This document shows positions 1-8,028 of a stretch of 10,787 bases of DNA, one piece after another. The notes under the pieces were generated by a model. That model was not told the origin of the DNA, ran no database searches, and saw nothing but the letters and a program-made list of their open reading frames with translations. A program made the translations under genes and the position numbers. This DNA comes from an uncultured Anaerosporobacter sp. (GTDB lineage: Bacteria > Bacillota > Clostridia > Lachnospirales > Lachnospiraceae), in assembly GCA_945787925.1 (NCBI GenBank), contig CALZJY010000034.1:1-10787 (forward strand), written 5' to 3'. Positions within the stretch are counted from its first letter, which is position 1; each line of letters opens with the position of its first letter.

Positions 1-2318
1 GGTACCATTTTGATTGCTTTATCTGGTACTGGACATACCGTTACACATTCTCCACAACCCATACAATCAAGAGGAGAAACGCTCATTGTATATTGGTATT
101 CAGATGCTTTTGGTTTTGTATCTGCAACCTTCATGTTCTGTGGTGCATTTTGAACTTCCATATCACTTAACATGAATGGACGAATTGTTGCATGAGAACA
201 TACGAATGCACAGTTATTACATTGGATACATTTTGTTGGATCCCACTCTGGAACCATAACTGCTGTACCACGTTTTTCATATGCAGAAGCACCTGTCACG
301 AATTGACCATCTGGATTTTCGGCAAATGCAGATACTGGCAGGCTGTCGCCATCCATTAAGCTGATTGGAGTAAGTAAGTCTTTTACTAACTTCACTGTTT
401 CTGGACGACCTTCGATTTCTGCTGGTGCTGGGTCAGCTGCTGGATTTGCCCAAGAAGCTGGGACTTCCACTTTATGAACCGCATCTACACCTGCATCGAT
501 TGCTTTGTAGTTCATTTCTACGACTGCATCACCTTTTTTACCGTAGGATTTCTTTGCAGCGGCTTTCATGAAGCTTACCGCATCTTCAATTGGCATTACG
601 TTTGCTAATTTGAAGAAAGCAGATTGTAAAATCGTATTCGTACGTTTACCCATACCGATTTCAATTGCTTTATCGATTGCATTGATCGTATATAATTGAA
701 TGTTGTTTTCTGCAATATATTTCTTTGCAGCAGCATTTAATTTTTCATCTAATTCTTCGTCAGACCATTGACAGTTGATCATGAAGATACCGCCTGGTTT
801 TACGTCTTGTACCATCTTGTAGCCTTTTACAACATAAGATGGGTTATGACATGCAACAAAGTCAGCTTGGTTGATGTAATATGGACTCTTGATTGGTTTG
901 TCACCAAATCTTAAGTGGGAGATTGTTACACCACCTGTTTTCTTAGAGTCATATTGGAAATATGCTTGGATGAATTTATCTGTATGGTCACCGATGATTT
1001 TTGTAGAGTTCTTATTGGCACCTACAGTTCCATCACCGCCAAGACCCCAGAATTTACATTCTACTGTACCAGGAGCAGATGTGATTGGAGCTGGTTTTAC
1101 TTCTGGTAAGCTTAAGTTTGTAACATCATCCACGATACCGATTGTGAAACGTGGTTTTGGAGCATCTTTCTTTAACTCTTCATAAACAGCGAATACGCTT
1201 GAAGGTGGAGTATCTTTAGAACCTAAACCATAACGTCCGCCAGTTAAGACGATGTCATGTAAGCCTGCTTCACGAAGTGTTGCAGCTACATCAAGGTATA
1301 AAGGATCCCCTAAAGAACCTGGTTCTTTTGTTCTATCTAATACTGCGATTTTCTTAACCGTCTTAGGAAGAACTTTTGTTAAGCCATCCGCTACCCAAGG
1401 ACGATATAAACGAACTTTTACAAGTCCTACTTTTTCTCCTGCTGCCGTTAAGTAATCGATTACTTCTTCTGCAACATCACAGATGGAGCCCATTGCTACG
1501 ATGACACGTTCTGCATCTTCTGCACCATAGTAATTGAATAAATCATAGTTTGTGCCAAGCTTTTCATTTACTTTGTCCATATATTTTTTTACTACTGCTG
1601 GTAATGCATCATATGTACTGTTACATGCTTCTCTATGTTGGAAGAAAACGTCTCCATTTTCATGAGAACCACGCATGGATGGGTTTTCTGGGTTAAGTGC
1701 ATGTTCACGGAATGCTTTTACTGCATCCATATTACACATTTCTTTTAGATCTGCGTAATCCCATTTCTCAATTTTTTGAATTTCATGGGAAGTACGGAAA
1801 CCATCGAAGAAATTGATGAATGGTACTTTGCCTTCGATTGCAGCAAGATGTGCTACTGGGCTTAAGTCCATAACTTCTTGTGGATTTGTTTCTGCAAGCA
1901 TTGCAAATCCAGTTTGACGACAGGCATATACGTCACTATGATCACCAAAGATATTTAAGGATTGTGTTGCTACTGTACGAGCAGATACGTCGAATACACA
2001 TGGTAATTGTTCTGCTGCAATTTTGTACATGTTTGGAATCATAAGAAGTAAACCTTGAGAAGCAGTAAATGTCGTAGTGATCGCACCTGCTGCTAAAGAA
2101 CCATGAACGGTACCTGCAGCACCTGCTTCTGATTGCATTTCTACTACTTTTACTTGATTACCAAAAATATTTTCTTGGCCTTGTGCAGACCATTGATCTA
2201 CATAATCAGCCATTGGACTAGATGGTGTGATTGGATAGATTGCAGCTACGTCAGTAAACGCATACGCAACATGTGCTGCCGCTGTATTACCATCCATTGA
2301 TTGTTTTGCTCTAGACAT
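1..2318 (-). CDS. nifJ: Pyruvate:ferredoxin (flavodoxin) oxidoreductase, N-terminal part (3' end outside window)
   Basis: This cytoplasmic enzyme oxidatively decarboxylates pyruvate with CoA to acetyl-CoA and CO2 and reduces ferredoxin; it is central to clostridial fermentation. About 772 codons are visible of a family length near 1,170. The start is set by MSRAKQSMDGNTAAAHVAYA preceded by AAGGAGG about 10 nt upstream. Domain I has YPITPSS (Thr31), EAGAAG (Glu64) and VSAR (Arg114); these numbers coincide with the pyruvate/thiamine-site residues known from the Desulfovibrio africanus enzyme. FGDHSDVYACRQTGFAML follows near residue 142. The gamma-type domain (about 420-620) contains GGDGTVGANK. 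The ferredoxin-like domain shows two 4Fe-4S motifs: Cys697/700/703/707 (CIQCNNCAFVC) and Cys752/755/758/762 (CMGCGECVTVC). The C-terminal thiamine-diphosphate domain and third cluster lie beyond base 1. No frame break was seen. It is a single-gene fused form rather than the four-subunit form. Confidence 0.97.
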   Translation of the reverse strand, partial: MSRAKQSMDGNTAAAHVAYAFTDVAAIYPITPSSPMADYVDQWSAQGQENIFGNQVKVVEMQSEAGAAGTVHGSLAAGAITTTFTASQGLLLMIPNMYKIAAEQLPCVFDVSARTVATQSLNIFGDHSDVYACRQTGFAMLAETNPQEVMDLSPVAHLAAIEGKVPFINFFDGFRTSHEIQKIEKWDYADLKEMCNMDAVKAFREHALNPENPSMRGSHENGDVFFQHREACNSTYDALPAVVKKYMDKVNEKLGTNYDLFNYYGAEDAERVIVAMGSICDVAEEVIDYLTAAGEKVGLVKVRLYRPWVADGLTKVLPKTVKKIAVLDRTKEPGSLGDPLYLDVAATLREAGLHDIVLTGGRYGLGSKDTPPSSVFAVYEELKKDAPKPRFTIGIVDDVTNLSLPEVKPAPITSAPGTVECKFWGLGGDGTVGANKNSTKIIGDHTDKFIQAYFQYDSKKTGGVTISHLRFGDKPIKSPYYINQADFVACHNPSYVVKGYKMVQDVKPGGIFMINCQWSDEELDEKLNAAAKKYIAENNIQLYTINAIDKAIEIGMGKRTNTILQSAFFKLANVMPIEDAVSFMKAAAKKSYGKKGDAVVEMNYKAIDAGVDAVHKVEVPASWANPAADPAPAEIEGRPETVKLVKDLLTPISLMDGDSLPVSAFAENPDGQFVTGASAYEKRGTAVMVPEWDPTKCIQCNNCAFVCSHATIRPFMLSDMEVQNAPQNMKVADTKPKASEYQYTMSVSPLDCMGCGECVTVCPVPDKAIKMV

Positions 2319-2346
2319 TTTGTAATATTCCTCCTTTTTCAAAGGT

Positions 2347-2388
2347 CATGGGCCCTATAATCTGTATTATTTTACCATGGGTTCTATA
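2347..2388. repeat. Direct repeat CATGGG(CC/TT)CTATA flanking the nifJ start point, possible operator pair
   Basis: CATGGGCCCTATA (2347-2359) and CATGGGTTCTATA (2376-2388) match at 11 of 13 positions. They are 29 bp apart start to start, close to three helical turns. The upstream copy (on the minus strand) sits between -35 and -10 of nifJ; the other covers the early transcribed region. The first copy is also nearly palindromic around GGGCCC. This placement is typical of repressor half-sites on one DNA face. It does not resemble a Rex box, and no regulator can be named. Confidence 0.4.
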
Positions 2389-2397
2389 GATTGTAAA
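2369..2397 (-). promoter_or_regulatory. nifJ promoter, sigma-A type
   Basis: Read on the minus strand: -35 TTTACA (2397-2392), exactly 17 bp, then -10 TAAAAT (2374-2369). The predicted transcript would begin near 2362, giving a leader of about 44 nt that contains the AAGGAGG ribosome binding site at 2330-2336. One copy of a 13-bp direct repeat lies in the spacer and the other just after the predicted start point. Confidence 0.6.
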
Positions 2398-2491
2398 TAA
2401 ATTCTCTGTACTTTCATACATACAATCTACTATATCCAGAACATTTATCTCCGACGTGCTCGTACTTTTTTCCACGTTTTTACAAATACAA

Positions 2492-2520
2492 TTGCTAATG
2501 AATATGGCTATTGCTATAAT
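2492..2520 (+). promoter_or_regulatory. Promoter of first GT-C-like membrane protein gene
   Basis: -35 TTGCTA (2492-2497), a 17-bp spacer and a perfect -10 TATAAT (2515-2520), with an extended -10 TG at 2512-2513. The expected start is near 2527, 32 nt before the ATG at 2559. The ribosome binding site is modest (GAAAGG, 2541-2546, about 12 nt from the ATG). Confidence 0.65.
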
Positions 2521-2558
2521 ACAGGCATTACAACATATAAGAAAGGTCGTGTTCTATT

Positions 2559-4631
2559 ATGAAAATTGAAAATCACTCCAAGACTATTATTCGTTGGATT
2601 TTCACATCGATTGTTGGAGTATTTGCACTATATAGTTTTATCGCAACTTGTTACATCAATCCTAGCGAACATGTCTACTATACCTATACTACCTTTACCA
2701 AATTTATTATGATTCCTCTTGTGCTTTGCCTATTCTTTCTACTGTTTTATCATTTCAAACAGCTCTTTCTTCCCATACTTCCGATAAAACGACTCTTACA
2801 AATCGCATTCTTTCTGGGAGCAATCTATATCCTCTGTACACAATTTCCTCCCAAAGCAGACCAAAATGCCTGTTTGGTGATTGCAGAACAAATGCACCAT
2901 AACGACTATTCCGCCTTTGCTCCAGGACATTATATGCAAATCTATCCTCAACAATCGGGATTAGTGCTTCTTCTTTATGTATTAGGCTTCTTATTCGGAA
3001 CACATAATGTTGTGCTTTTACAACTATTAAACGTGATGGCGTACTGTCTCTTTCTTCTTGCCATTTATAAATTGACACTCCGTCTCTTTGAAATTGAAGC
3101 AATCGCTTCTAAAACGGTTGTCATTACGATGCTTTTCGTTCCTTTGCTGATTTACAATTCCTTTGTATATGGAACGATGCTTGGACTAGCCTTATCCACA
3201 TATGCTATGGCAAAGGCAATGGATTATATGCAGAGTCGTTCTGTAAAAGATGGACTCCTATGTATTCTTCTTTGCAGTAGCGCTGTTTTGGTAAAGAAAA
3301 ACTTTATCATCGTTTTAATCGCCATTTTCATCATCGTAGCATTCCATTCATTATTTCAACACCATAAGCGTGGCTTCCTGTTCGAACTCTGCCTTCTCCT
3401 TTGCGGTTTCTTTTTTATAAAGGCACCAATTGCAACCATAGAACATATGGCACATACTTCTTTCGAAGAGCCACTTCCAAGTATGGCTTGGATTGCGATG
3501 GGACTTCAAGAAGGCAAACGGGCCAACGGTTGGTTTAATGAGTATTCTACGGATACCTATCAAGACCATGGCTGTGATGCGAGTATAACTAATGAAATTG
3601 CCAAAAAAGAGGTAGGACGTCGACTTCATCAATTTATTACAGGAGAGGTTTCCCCCGTTCTTTTCTTCTCCAAAAAATTAGCCTCAGAATGGAATGAACC
3701 TAGCTTTGAATGTTTCCATCTTTCAAACTATATGTCTACCTTAGATCAAGAGCGTTCTCCAGTCCTTTTTTCCATTTTCCGTGGAAACCTGCATGACTTT
3801 CTATTAGACTATCTGGATTTATTTCAAAGTCTAATTTACCTCGGAGCGCTTTTATGTGCTTGGTATGATCGGAAAAATATATCCTTATATGAAATGATTC
3901 CTATGCTCACCTTTCTAGGTGGTTTCTTCTTCCATACTATATGGGAAGCGAAAGGCCAGTATACCCTCTGCTATTTCGTACTTTTATTTCCTTATGCCGC
4001 AATGGGGTACTTCTACGCCTTTCAAACAATGGAACGTTTCCTTCGATATAAGGAGCCTTGGGATGTTCCACGAATTGCACGGCACTTTGCACCGTTTAGC
4101 CTCTTGTTCCTAACCTATGGGGCCTTTACACTCCTCCATAATTTTATTCCTTCCATACAAGAAACCATTGTAACTTCCAATGCGGAATATCAAACCTATC
4201 TACATACGCCAGCAAAGACTCCTACCTATATTAATGGAATCTATCGTCTACGCGCATACGAAAGCAAAGAATTCCTAACCTTTGACCAGCTACCCAATGA
4301 AACCAACCTGACTGCTAAACTACAAAAGGACGAGGACGATTCTCAGCTCATTTCTATTGAACAATCGCCTTCTACTACCAAACTTACGATTTCAAAATAT
4401 AACCAATCAATGGACAGCCTTTCCTTACCGCCGGTAGGCATTCCCGCCACAAGACATCGATTAAATATTTATAACTTTTCACACACCATTCAATGGAGCA
4501 TAATAAAAACCAATCGAAGCACCCTCATTATACGCAACTCCAACGGCTATGCCCTAACTAGAACCAACGAGGGAACTATTGTATTTCAACCATATAAATA
4601 TAATAATTTAAGCCAACACTGGCGTATTTAA
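2559..4631 (+). CDS. GT-C type membrane glycosyltransferase-like protein with C-terminal beta-trefoil-like tail (copy 1)
   Basis: This 690-aa polytopic membrane protein is probably a polyprenyl-phosphate-sugar-dependent transferase acting on the outer face of the membrane; donor and acceptor are unknown. About 11-12 hydrophobic helices are visible (about 12-32, 48-66, 78-95, 133-176, 186-264, 272-290, 417-436, 445-488, 509-528). By charge, the N-terminus is inside. That puts the PPKADQ motif (Asp101) in an outside loop, the usual place of the catalytic acid of GT-C (GT39-like) enzymes. YMQIYPQQ (125-132) follows. A large outside loop (about 291-415) carries MGLQEG (314-319), and FFFHTIWEAKGQY lies near 456-468. 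Residues 540-690 form an outside tail with three weak repeats ending DDSQ (593-596), IQW (644-646) and QHW (686-688), the last after NGYALTR; this resembles a ricin-type trefoil. It has a close paralogue immediately downstream. The family call is motif-based, and substrate is not inferable from the housekeeping neighbours. Confidence 0.72.
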   Translation: MKIENHSKTIIRWIFTSIVGVFALYSFIATCYINPSEHVYYTYTTFTKFIMIPLVLCLFFLLFYHFKQLFLPILPIKRLLQIAFFLGAIYILCTQFPPKADQNACLVIAEQMHHNDYSAFAPGHYMQIYPQQSGLVLLLYVLGFLFGTHNVVLLQLLNVMAYCLFLLAIYKLTLRLFEIEAIASKTVVITMLFVPLLIYNSFVYGTMLGLALSTYAMAKAMDYMQSRSVKDGLLCILLCSSAVLVKKNFIIVLIAIFIIVAFHSLFQHHKRGFLFELCLLLCGFFFIKAPIATIEHMAHTSFEEPLPSMAWIAMGLQEGKRANGWFNEYSTDTYQDHGCDASITNEIAKKEVGRRLHQFITGEVSPVLFFSKKLASEWNEPSFECFHLSNYMSTLDQERSPVLFSIFRGNLHDFLLDYLDLFQSLIYLGALLCAWYDRKNISLYEMIPMLTFLGGFFFHTIWEAKGQYTLCYFVLLFPYAAMGYFYAFQTMERFLRYKEPWDVPRIARHFAPFSLLFLTYGAFTLLHNFIPSIQETIVTSNAEYQTYLHTPAKTPTYINGIYRLRAYESKEFLTFDQLPNETNLTAKLQKDEDDSQLISIEQSPSTTKLTISKYNQSMDSLSLPPVGIPATRHRLNIYNFSHTIQWSIIKTNRSTLIIRNSNGYALTRTNEGTIVFQPYKYNNLSQHWRI

Positions 4632-4652
4632 TCACTGGTTTTTCTTTTCTTA

Positions 4653-4681
4653 TTGCCACAAGCTTGCAGGATAGGTATAAT
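4653..4681 (+). promoter_or_regulatory. Promoter of second GT-C-like membrane protein gene
   Basis: -35 TTGCCA (4653-4658), a 17-bp spacer and -10 TATAAT (4676-4681) lie in the 95-bp gap between the paralogues. The predicted start is near 4688. GGAG (4715-4718) is 8 nt before the ATG at 4727. No terminator hairpin is seen between the genes, so readthrough from the upstream promoter is also possible. The architecture matches the promoter of copy 1. Confidence 0.6.
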
Positions 4682-4726
4682 TTATTTGCGCATTATGACA
4701 CTTTTTTATAGAATGGAGATATTTTT

Positions 4727-6820
4727 ATGGCAAAATTTTTAGAATGTATTTCTAAGCAAATCGTTATGTTCCTCTTTACCCTATTGATTGCTGCTCTATC
4801 AATTATCAGCTTAGTGAATACATGCTACCAGAATTCAAATGAATATACGTATTTCACATTTGAATCTTTCACGGGTTTTCTCTTGCCAATCATAATAGTC
4901 GTAGCTTTATTTTTTATCTTCCAACGAGACAAAGAAAAACTTACCACTTTTCTTTCTGTTCGTATAATGCTACTCGTGGCTTTTTGTCTCGGCATTTTAT
5001 TCCTTATACTCGGACAAATGTCTCCTCGGGCCGACCAGCGCCTTTGCCTTGCTGCTGCAAAGGCAATGCATAAAGGAAACTTCGACATATTTCGACCTAG
5101 ACAATACATGCAGATCTATCCGCAACAAGTTGGACTTGTATTTGTGTACTACCTGCTTGGATTTATCTTCTGGGGTGGACCACATGCAGGGGTAATACAG
5201 GTTCTTAACGTAATTGCATATACTCTATTTATTTATGGAACATATAAGCTTACCAAACAATTATTCAAAGAGGAAATGCTTGCACGTTTAAGCGTACTCC
5301 TCTGTGTTTTATTCCTTCCTTTATTATTTTATACTTGCTTTGTTTACGGAACGATGATCGGGCTTGCTGCTTCTACATTCTCGTTTTACTTTGCAATGAG
5401 GTATATGGAAACAAACGCAAACCGCTACGGTATCTTCTGCGCATTATTAGCAGGATTCTCTGTACAAATTAAGAAAAATTACCTAATTGTTGTAGTTGCA
5501 TTGCTTTTAATGCTTATTTTATATAGTATTTGTAAGAAACATCTACGTACTTTGATTTATGTCTCCCTGATTGTGGTCTGCTATCTATTCTTCACGATCA
5601 TGCCTCAATATGCTACAGAAAAAATTACTGGCATTTCTATTGGCAAGGGACTCCCTAGCATTGCTTGGGTTACGATGGGGCTTCAGGAAGGTCCTCGTGC
5701 TGAGGGATGGTATAACGACTACTCCATCCATGTATATCAGGACAACGACAATGATACGGAGCGAACTAGTACCACAGCGAAAAAGGAACTTGTTCGACGT
5801 CTTAATAAAATGTACACGCATCCTAAATACGCACTTGGTTTCTTTACCAAAAAGACGCTTTCTCAATGGAGCGAACCAACGTTTCAATGTTTCTTCGTAA
5901 GCAAGACTTACCGAAAGGATAGTTCCTTCGCCTCCTTATTTAGTCATCTATTTACTGGGCGTGTGAACGCTTTCTTGCTTGAATACTTAGACTTGCTACA
6001 AACAATGATTTATTTGGGTGTATTTTTATTTCTGCTTTATGATTGGAAGAAGATTCGTATATGGGACCTATTCCCTGCAATTATCTTTATCGGGGGATTC
6101 TTATTCCATCTCGTATGGGAAGCCAAAGGACAGTATGCACTTTGTTATTTTGTACTGCTCTTTCCTTATACAATCAAAGGGTATTCTTCCTTCTTTGAGG
6201 CTCTTCGCACTTTGAGAACAACTTATAAGGAGAGTACGCTAAAAGGACAAGTTCGTTTACTTTTCCCAGCATTATTCCTGATTCTTGCTTGTATCAGCTA
6301 TAGCATTGTCTCCGTAGCTGTCCCATCCATTCATTCAGGGATTCAAAAATCAAATGCTCGTTACTCCAAGTATCTTGCTCTGAAAGACAATCCACCCGTT
6401 CTTATTGATGAACGATGCCGCTTTAAGTCGCCAACGGAAGCTCTTTATCTTGGATTTACAAAACAGAAAGGGAAACAGGCACCATTAGTTCCGGTTCTTC
6501 AGAAAACGAAAAATGATTCTCAAGAATTGCATTTAGAGGGACAAAAGAAACAGCCAAAAATCACTTGTATCAAATATAATGAAGTGGTTTCTCCTCGTTG
6601 TTTCCGTAAGCATAAAGATGAGAACTTAGAAAAGAGGTATAGCATTTATAGCACCTCGAAACGAGTAAAGCTCTACGTAAACAAGACCAAGGACGGATTG
6701 TATTATTTCACTACGACAAATGGCTATGCCGTAACGAGGAGCACGGATGGAACACTCATCCTGGAAGCCTACTCTGAAGACAATCTAAATCAAAAATGGA
6801 TAAAAGAGACAGTAAAATAG
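4727..6820 (+). CDS. GT-C type membrane glycosyltransferase-like protein with C-terminal beta-trefoil-like tail (copy 2)
   Basis: This 697-aa paralogue of the preceding gene is collinear along its whole length. Landmark motifs recur: SPRADQ (Asp103 in the outside loop after the third helix), YMQIYPQQVGLV (127-138), FVYGTM (205-210), LPSIAWVTMGLQEG (309-322), a YQD motif (337-339), FLFHLVWEAKGQYALCYFV (458-476). The last helix is about 510-532 with a basic flank before it, so the 165-residue tail should be extracytoplasmic. The tail has NDSQ (596-599) and ends NGYAVTR (665-671) then LNQKW (687-691). The QxW signature of a ricin-type trefoil is thus intact only in the last repeat, as in copy 1. 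The tail between about 605 and 655 is lysine-rich and much diverged from copy 1, while the membrane core and final repeat are conserved. The likely role is a sugar-phospholipid-dependent glycosyltransferase with divided substrate preference. Confidence is moderate for the superfamily and low for any specific reaction. Confidence 0.72.
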   Translation: MAKFLECISKQIVMFLFTLLIAALSIISLVNTCYQNSNEYTYFTFESFTGFLLPIIIVVALFFIFQRDKEKLTTFLSVRIMLLVAFCLGILFLILGQMSPRADQRLCLAAAKAMHKGNFDIFRPRQYMQIYPQQVGLVFVYYLLGFIFWGGPHAGVIQVLNVIAYTLFIYGTYKLTKQLFKEEMLARLSVLLCVLFLPLLFYTCFVYGTMIGLAASTFSFYFAMRYMETNANRYGIFCALLAGFSVQIKKNYLIVVVALLLMLILYSICKKHLRTLIYVSLIVVCYLFFTIMPQYATEKITGISIGKGLPSIAWVTMGLQEGPRAEGWYNDYSIHVYQDNDNDTERTSTTAKKELVRRLNKMYTHPKYALGFFTKKTLSQWSEPTFQCFFVSKTYRKDSSFASLFSHLFTGRVNAFLLEYLDLLQTMIYLGVFLFLLYDWKKIRIWDLFPAIIFIGGFLFHLVWEAKGQYALCYFVLLFPYTIKGYSSFFEALRTLRTTYKESTLKGQVRLLFPALFLILACISYSIVSVAVPSIHSGIQKSNARYSKYLALKDNPPVLIDERCRFKSPTEALYLGFTKQKGKQAPLVPVLQKTKNDSQELHLEGQKKQPKITCIKYNEVVSPRCFRKHKDENLEKRYSIYSTSKRVKLYVNKTKDGLYYFTTTNGYAVTRSTDGTLILEAYSEDNLNQKWIKETVK

Positions 6821-6826
6821 CCATAC

Positions 6827-6870
6827 AAAAAAACATCGTACCTAAAAACGCATAGGTACGATGTTTTTTT
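6827..6870. terminator. Bidirectional intrinsic terminator between copy 2 and cysK
   Basis: A perfect 17-bp inverted repeat: left arm 6827-6843 (seven A then CATCGTACCT), 10-nt loop 6844-6853, right arm 6854-6870 (AGGTACGATG then seven T). The A run on one side and T run on the other let it work as a terminator on both strands. It lies 6 bp after the stop of the plus-strand gene and 8 bp after the stop of the convergent cysK. Confidence 0.92.
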
Positions 6871-6878
6871 AATCCGTG

Positions 6879-7817
6879 CTAGTTGTTGCTAAATAATGCA
6901 GTGGATAAATAACGATCTCCTGAATCAGGAAGCAATGCTACGATTGTCTTTCCTTTATTCTCTGGTCTTGCTGCTAAGATAGTGGCGGCCTTTAGTGCTG
7001 CTCCAGAAGAAATACCAACTAAGATTCCTTCGCTTACTGCAAATGCTCTTCCTTCTGCAAATGCATCTTCGTTTTCAATCGTGATTACTTCATCATATAC
7101 TTTTGTATTTAATACATCCGGTACGAATCCAGCACCGATTCCTTGAATCTTATGTGCTCCAGGCGTACCGGTTGTTAATACTGGGCTTCCTGCTGGCTCT
7201 ACAGCAACTACTTTTACATTTGGATTTTGTTCTTTTAAGTATTCGCCAACACCAGTAATTGTTCCGCCTGTACCTACGCCTGCTACGAAGATATCCACTT
7301 TTCCATCTGTCTGATCCCAGATTTCTGGACCAGTCGTTCTTTTATGTACTGCTGGATTTGCTGGATTTACAAACTGTCCAAGAATCACCGCGTTTGGAAT
7401 TTCTTTTACTAATTCTTCTGCTTTTGCGATTGCACCTTTCATTCCTTTTGCGCCTTCTGTTAAGACTAATTCTGCTCCATATGCTTTTAATAAGTTTCTA
7501 CGTTCTACACTCATCGTATCTGGTAATGTTAAAATTGCTTTGTATCCTTTTGCTGCTGCTACTGCTGCAAGACCGATTCCTGTGTTACCACTTGTAGGTT
7601 CAATAATCGTTGCCCCTTGTTGAATCGTTCCCTTTTCTTCCGCATCTTCAATCATTGCCAAAGCAATACGGTCTTTGACGGAACCTGCTGGATTAAGATA
7701 TTCAAGCTTTGCAAGTACTGTTGCCTCTGTAATGCCCGCTTTCTTTGCATAGCCATTTACCTTAAGTAATGGGGTACCCCCGATTAATTCTAATGCGCTT
7801 TCTTTGATCTTGCTCAT
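6879..7817 (-). CDS. cysK: Cysteine synthase (O-acetylserine sulfhydrylase), PLP-dependent
   Basis: This cytoplasmic enzyme makes L-cysteine from O-acetyl-L-serine and sulfide using pyridoxal phosphate. The 312-aa product has normal family length and complete motifs. The Schiff-base lysine is Lys48 in NPAGSVKDR, the substrate-binding loop is PTSGNTG (74-80), and the phosphate cup is GVGTGGT (180-186). GISSG is at 268-272, and PDSGDRYLST (297-306) contains the serine that contacts the PLP ring nitrogen. The start is placed at 7817 (MSKIKESALELIGG) rather than the in-frame ATG at 7832. The upstream ATG is itself part of the ribosome binding site (GGAGG, 8 nt before the chosen ATG), and family proteins begin with this pattern. 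It is monocistronic by appearance: its own promoter at 7967-7939, a leader of about 115 nt, and the shared terminator 6827-6870. No serine acetyltransferase gene is adjacent. Confidence 0.96.
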   Translation of the reverse strand: MSKIKESALELIGGTPLLKVNGYAKKAGITEATVLAKLEYLNPAGSVKDRIALAMIEDAEEKGTIQQGATIIEPTSGNTGIGLAAVAAAKGYKAILTLPDTMSVERRNLLKAYGAELVLTEGAKGMKGAIAKAEELVKEIPNAVILGQFVNPANPAVHKRTTGPEIWDQTDGKVDIFVAGVGTGGTITGVGEYLKEQNPNVKVVAVEPAGSPVLTTGTPGAHKIQGIGAGFVPDVLNTKVYDEVITIENEDAFAEGRAFAVSEGILVGISSGAALKAATILAARPENKGKTIVALLPDSGDRYLSTALFSNN

Positions 7818-7938
7818 AATCTCTACCTCCATTTTTCTATCCTTCTACAAAACTAAGTGCTATGTACTTCAACACGATTGTTGTATTCTAACTTTCATTA
7901 TTCCTACTCTGTCACTAGGTTTAATAGGTTATGAACAC

Positions 7939-7967
7939 ATCTTACATTGTATTGATACTACTGTCAA
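7939..7967 (-). promoter_or_regulatory. cysK promoter, sigma-A type
   Basis: On the minus strand: perfect -35 TTGACA (7967-7962), 17-bp spacer and -10 TAAGAT (7944-7939). The start is expected near 7932, giving a leader of about 115 nt before the cysK ATG. No T-box (no UGGNACC-like element) or S-box pattern was recognised in the leader. Confidence 0.72.
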
Positions 7968-7970
7968 TAC
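7949..7970. promoter_or_regulatory. Inverted repeat over the cysK -35 box, probable repressor operator
   Basis: Perfect 7-bp arms GTATTGA (7949-7955) and TCAATAC (7964-7970) are separated by 8 bp. The right arm contains most of the -35 TTGACA (minus strand) and the left arm lies in the spacer, so a bound dimer would block RNA polymerase. Cysteine genes of Firmicutes are often repressed by the Rrf2-type regulator CymR. That is a candidate from family knowledge only; the motif is not a clear match to a remembered CymR box. Confidence 0.5.
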
Positions 7971-8028
7971 CTTCCCTAAATTTTATTGATAATTTTTCCA
8001 TCTATTGATTGTATCCTTGATTCGAAAC

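Noticed and set aside
1..6. The window opens with GGTACC, a KpnI site, hinting at a cloned fragment end.
   Set aside because: It is in frame within conserved nifJ coding sequence and the other end of the window is not a matching site, so it is most simply chance.
889..1455. Plus-strand open frames within the nifJ region.
   Set aside because: They are antisense shadows of a gene with complete PFOR motifs and have no initiation signals.
2450..2490. A hairpin suggested by CACG/CGTG near 2456-2477.
   Set aside because: The arms are only four bases and there is no following T run on the relevant strand in a position to end any gene.
7830..7832. ATG at 7832 as the cysK start.
   Set aside because: This ATG abuts and overlaps the GGAGG that serves the ATG at 7817, and family members start at the MSKI position.
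7818..7932. Possible T-box or S-box riboswitch in the roughly 115-nt cysK leader.
   Set aside because: No T-box antiterminator core, no S-box pattern and no leader terminator with a T run; only weak short palindromes were found.
7804..7989. A 61-codon plus-strand frame with hydrophobic residues upstream of cysK.
   Set aside because: It begins inside cysK, has no ribosome binding site and overlaps the cysK leader, promoter and operator.
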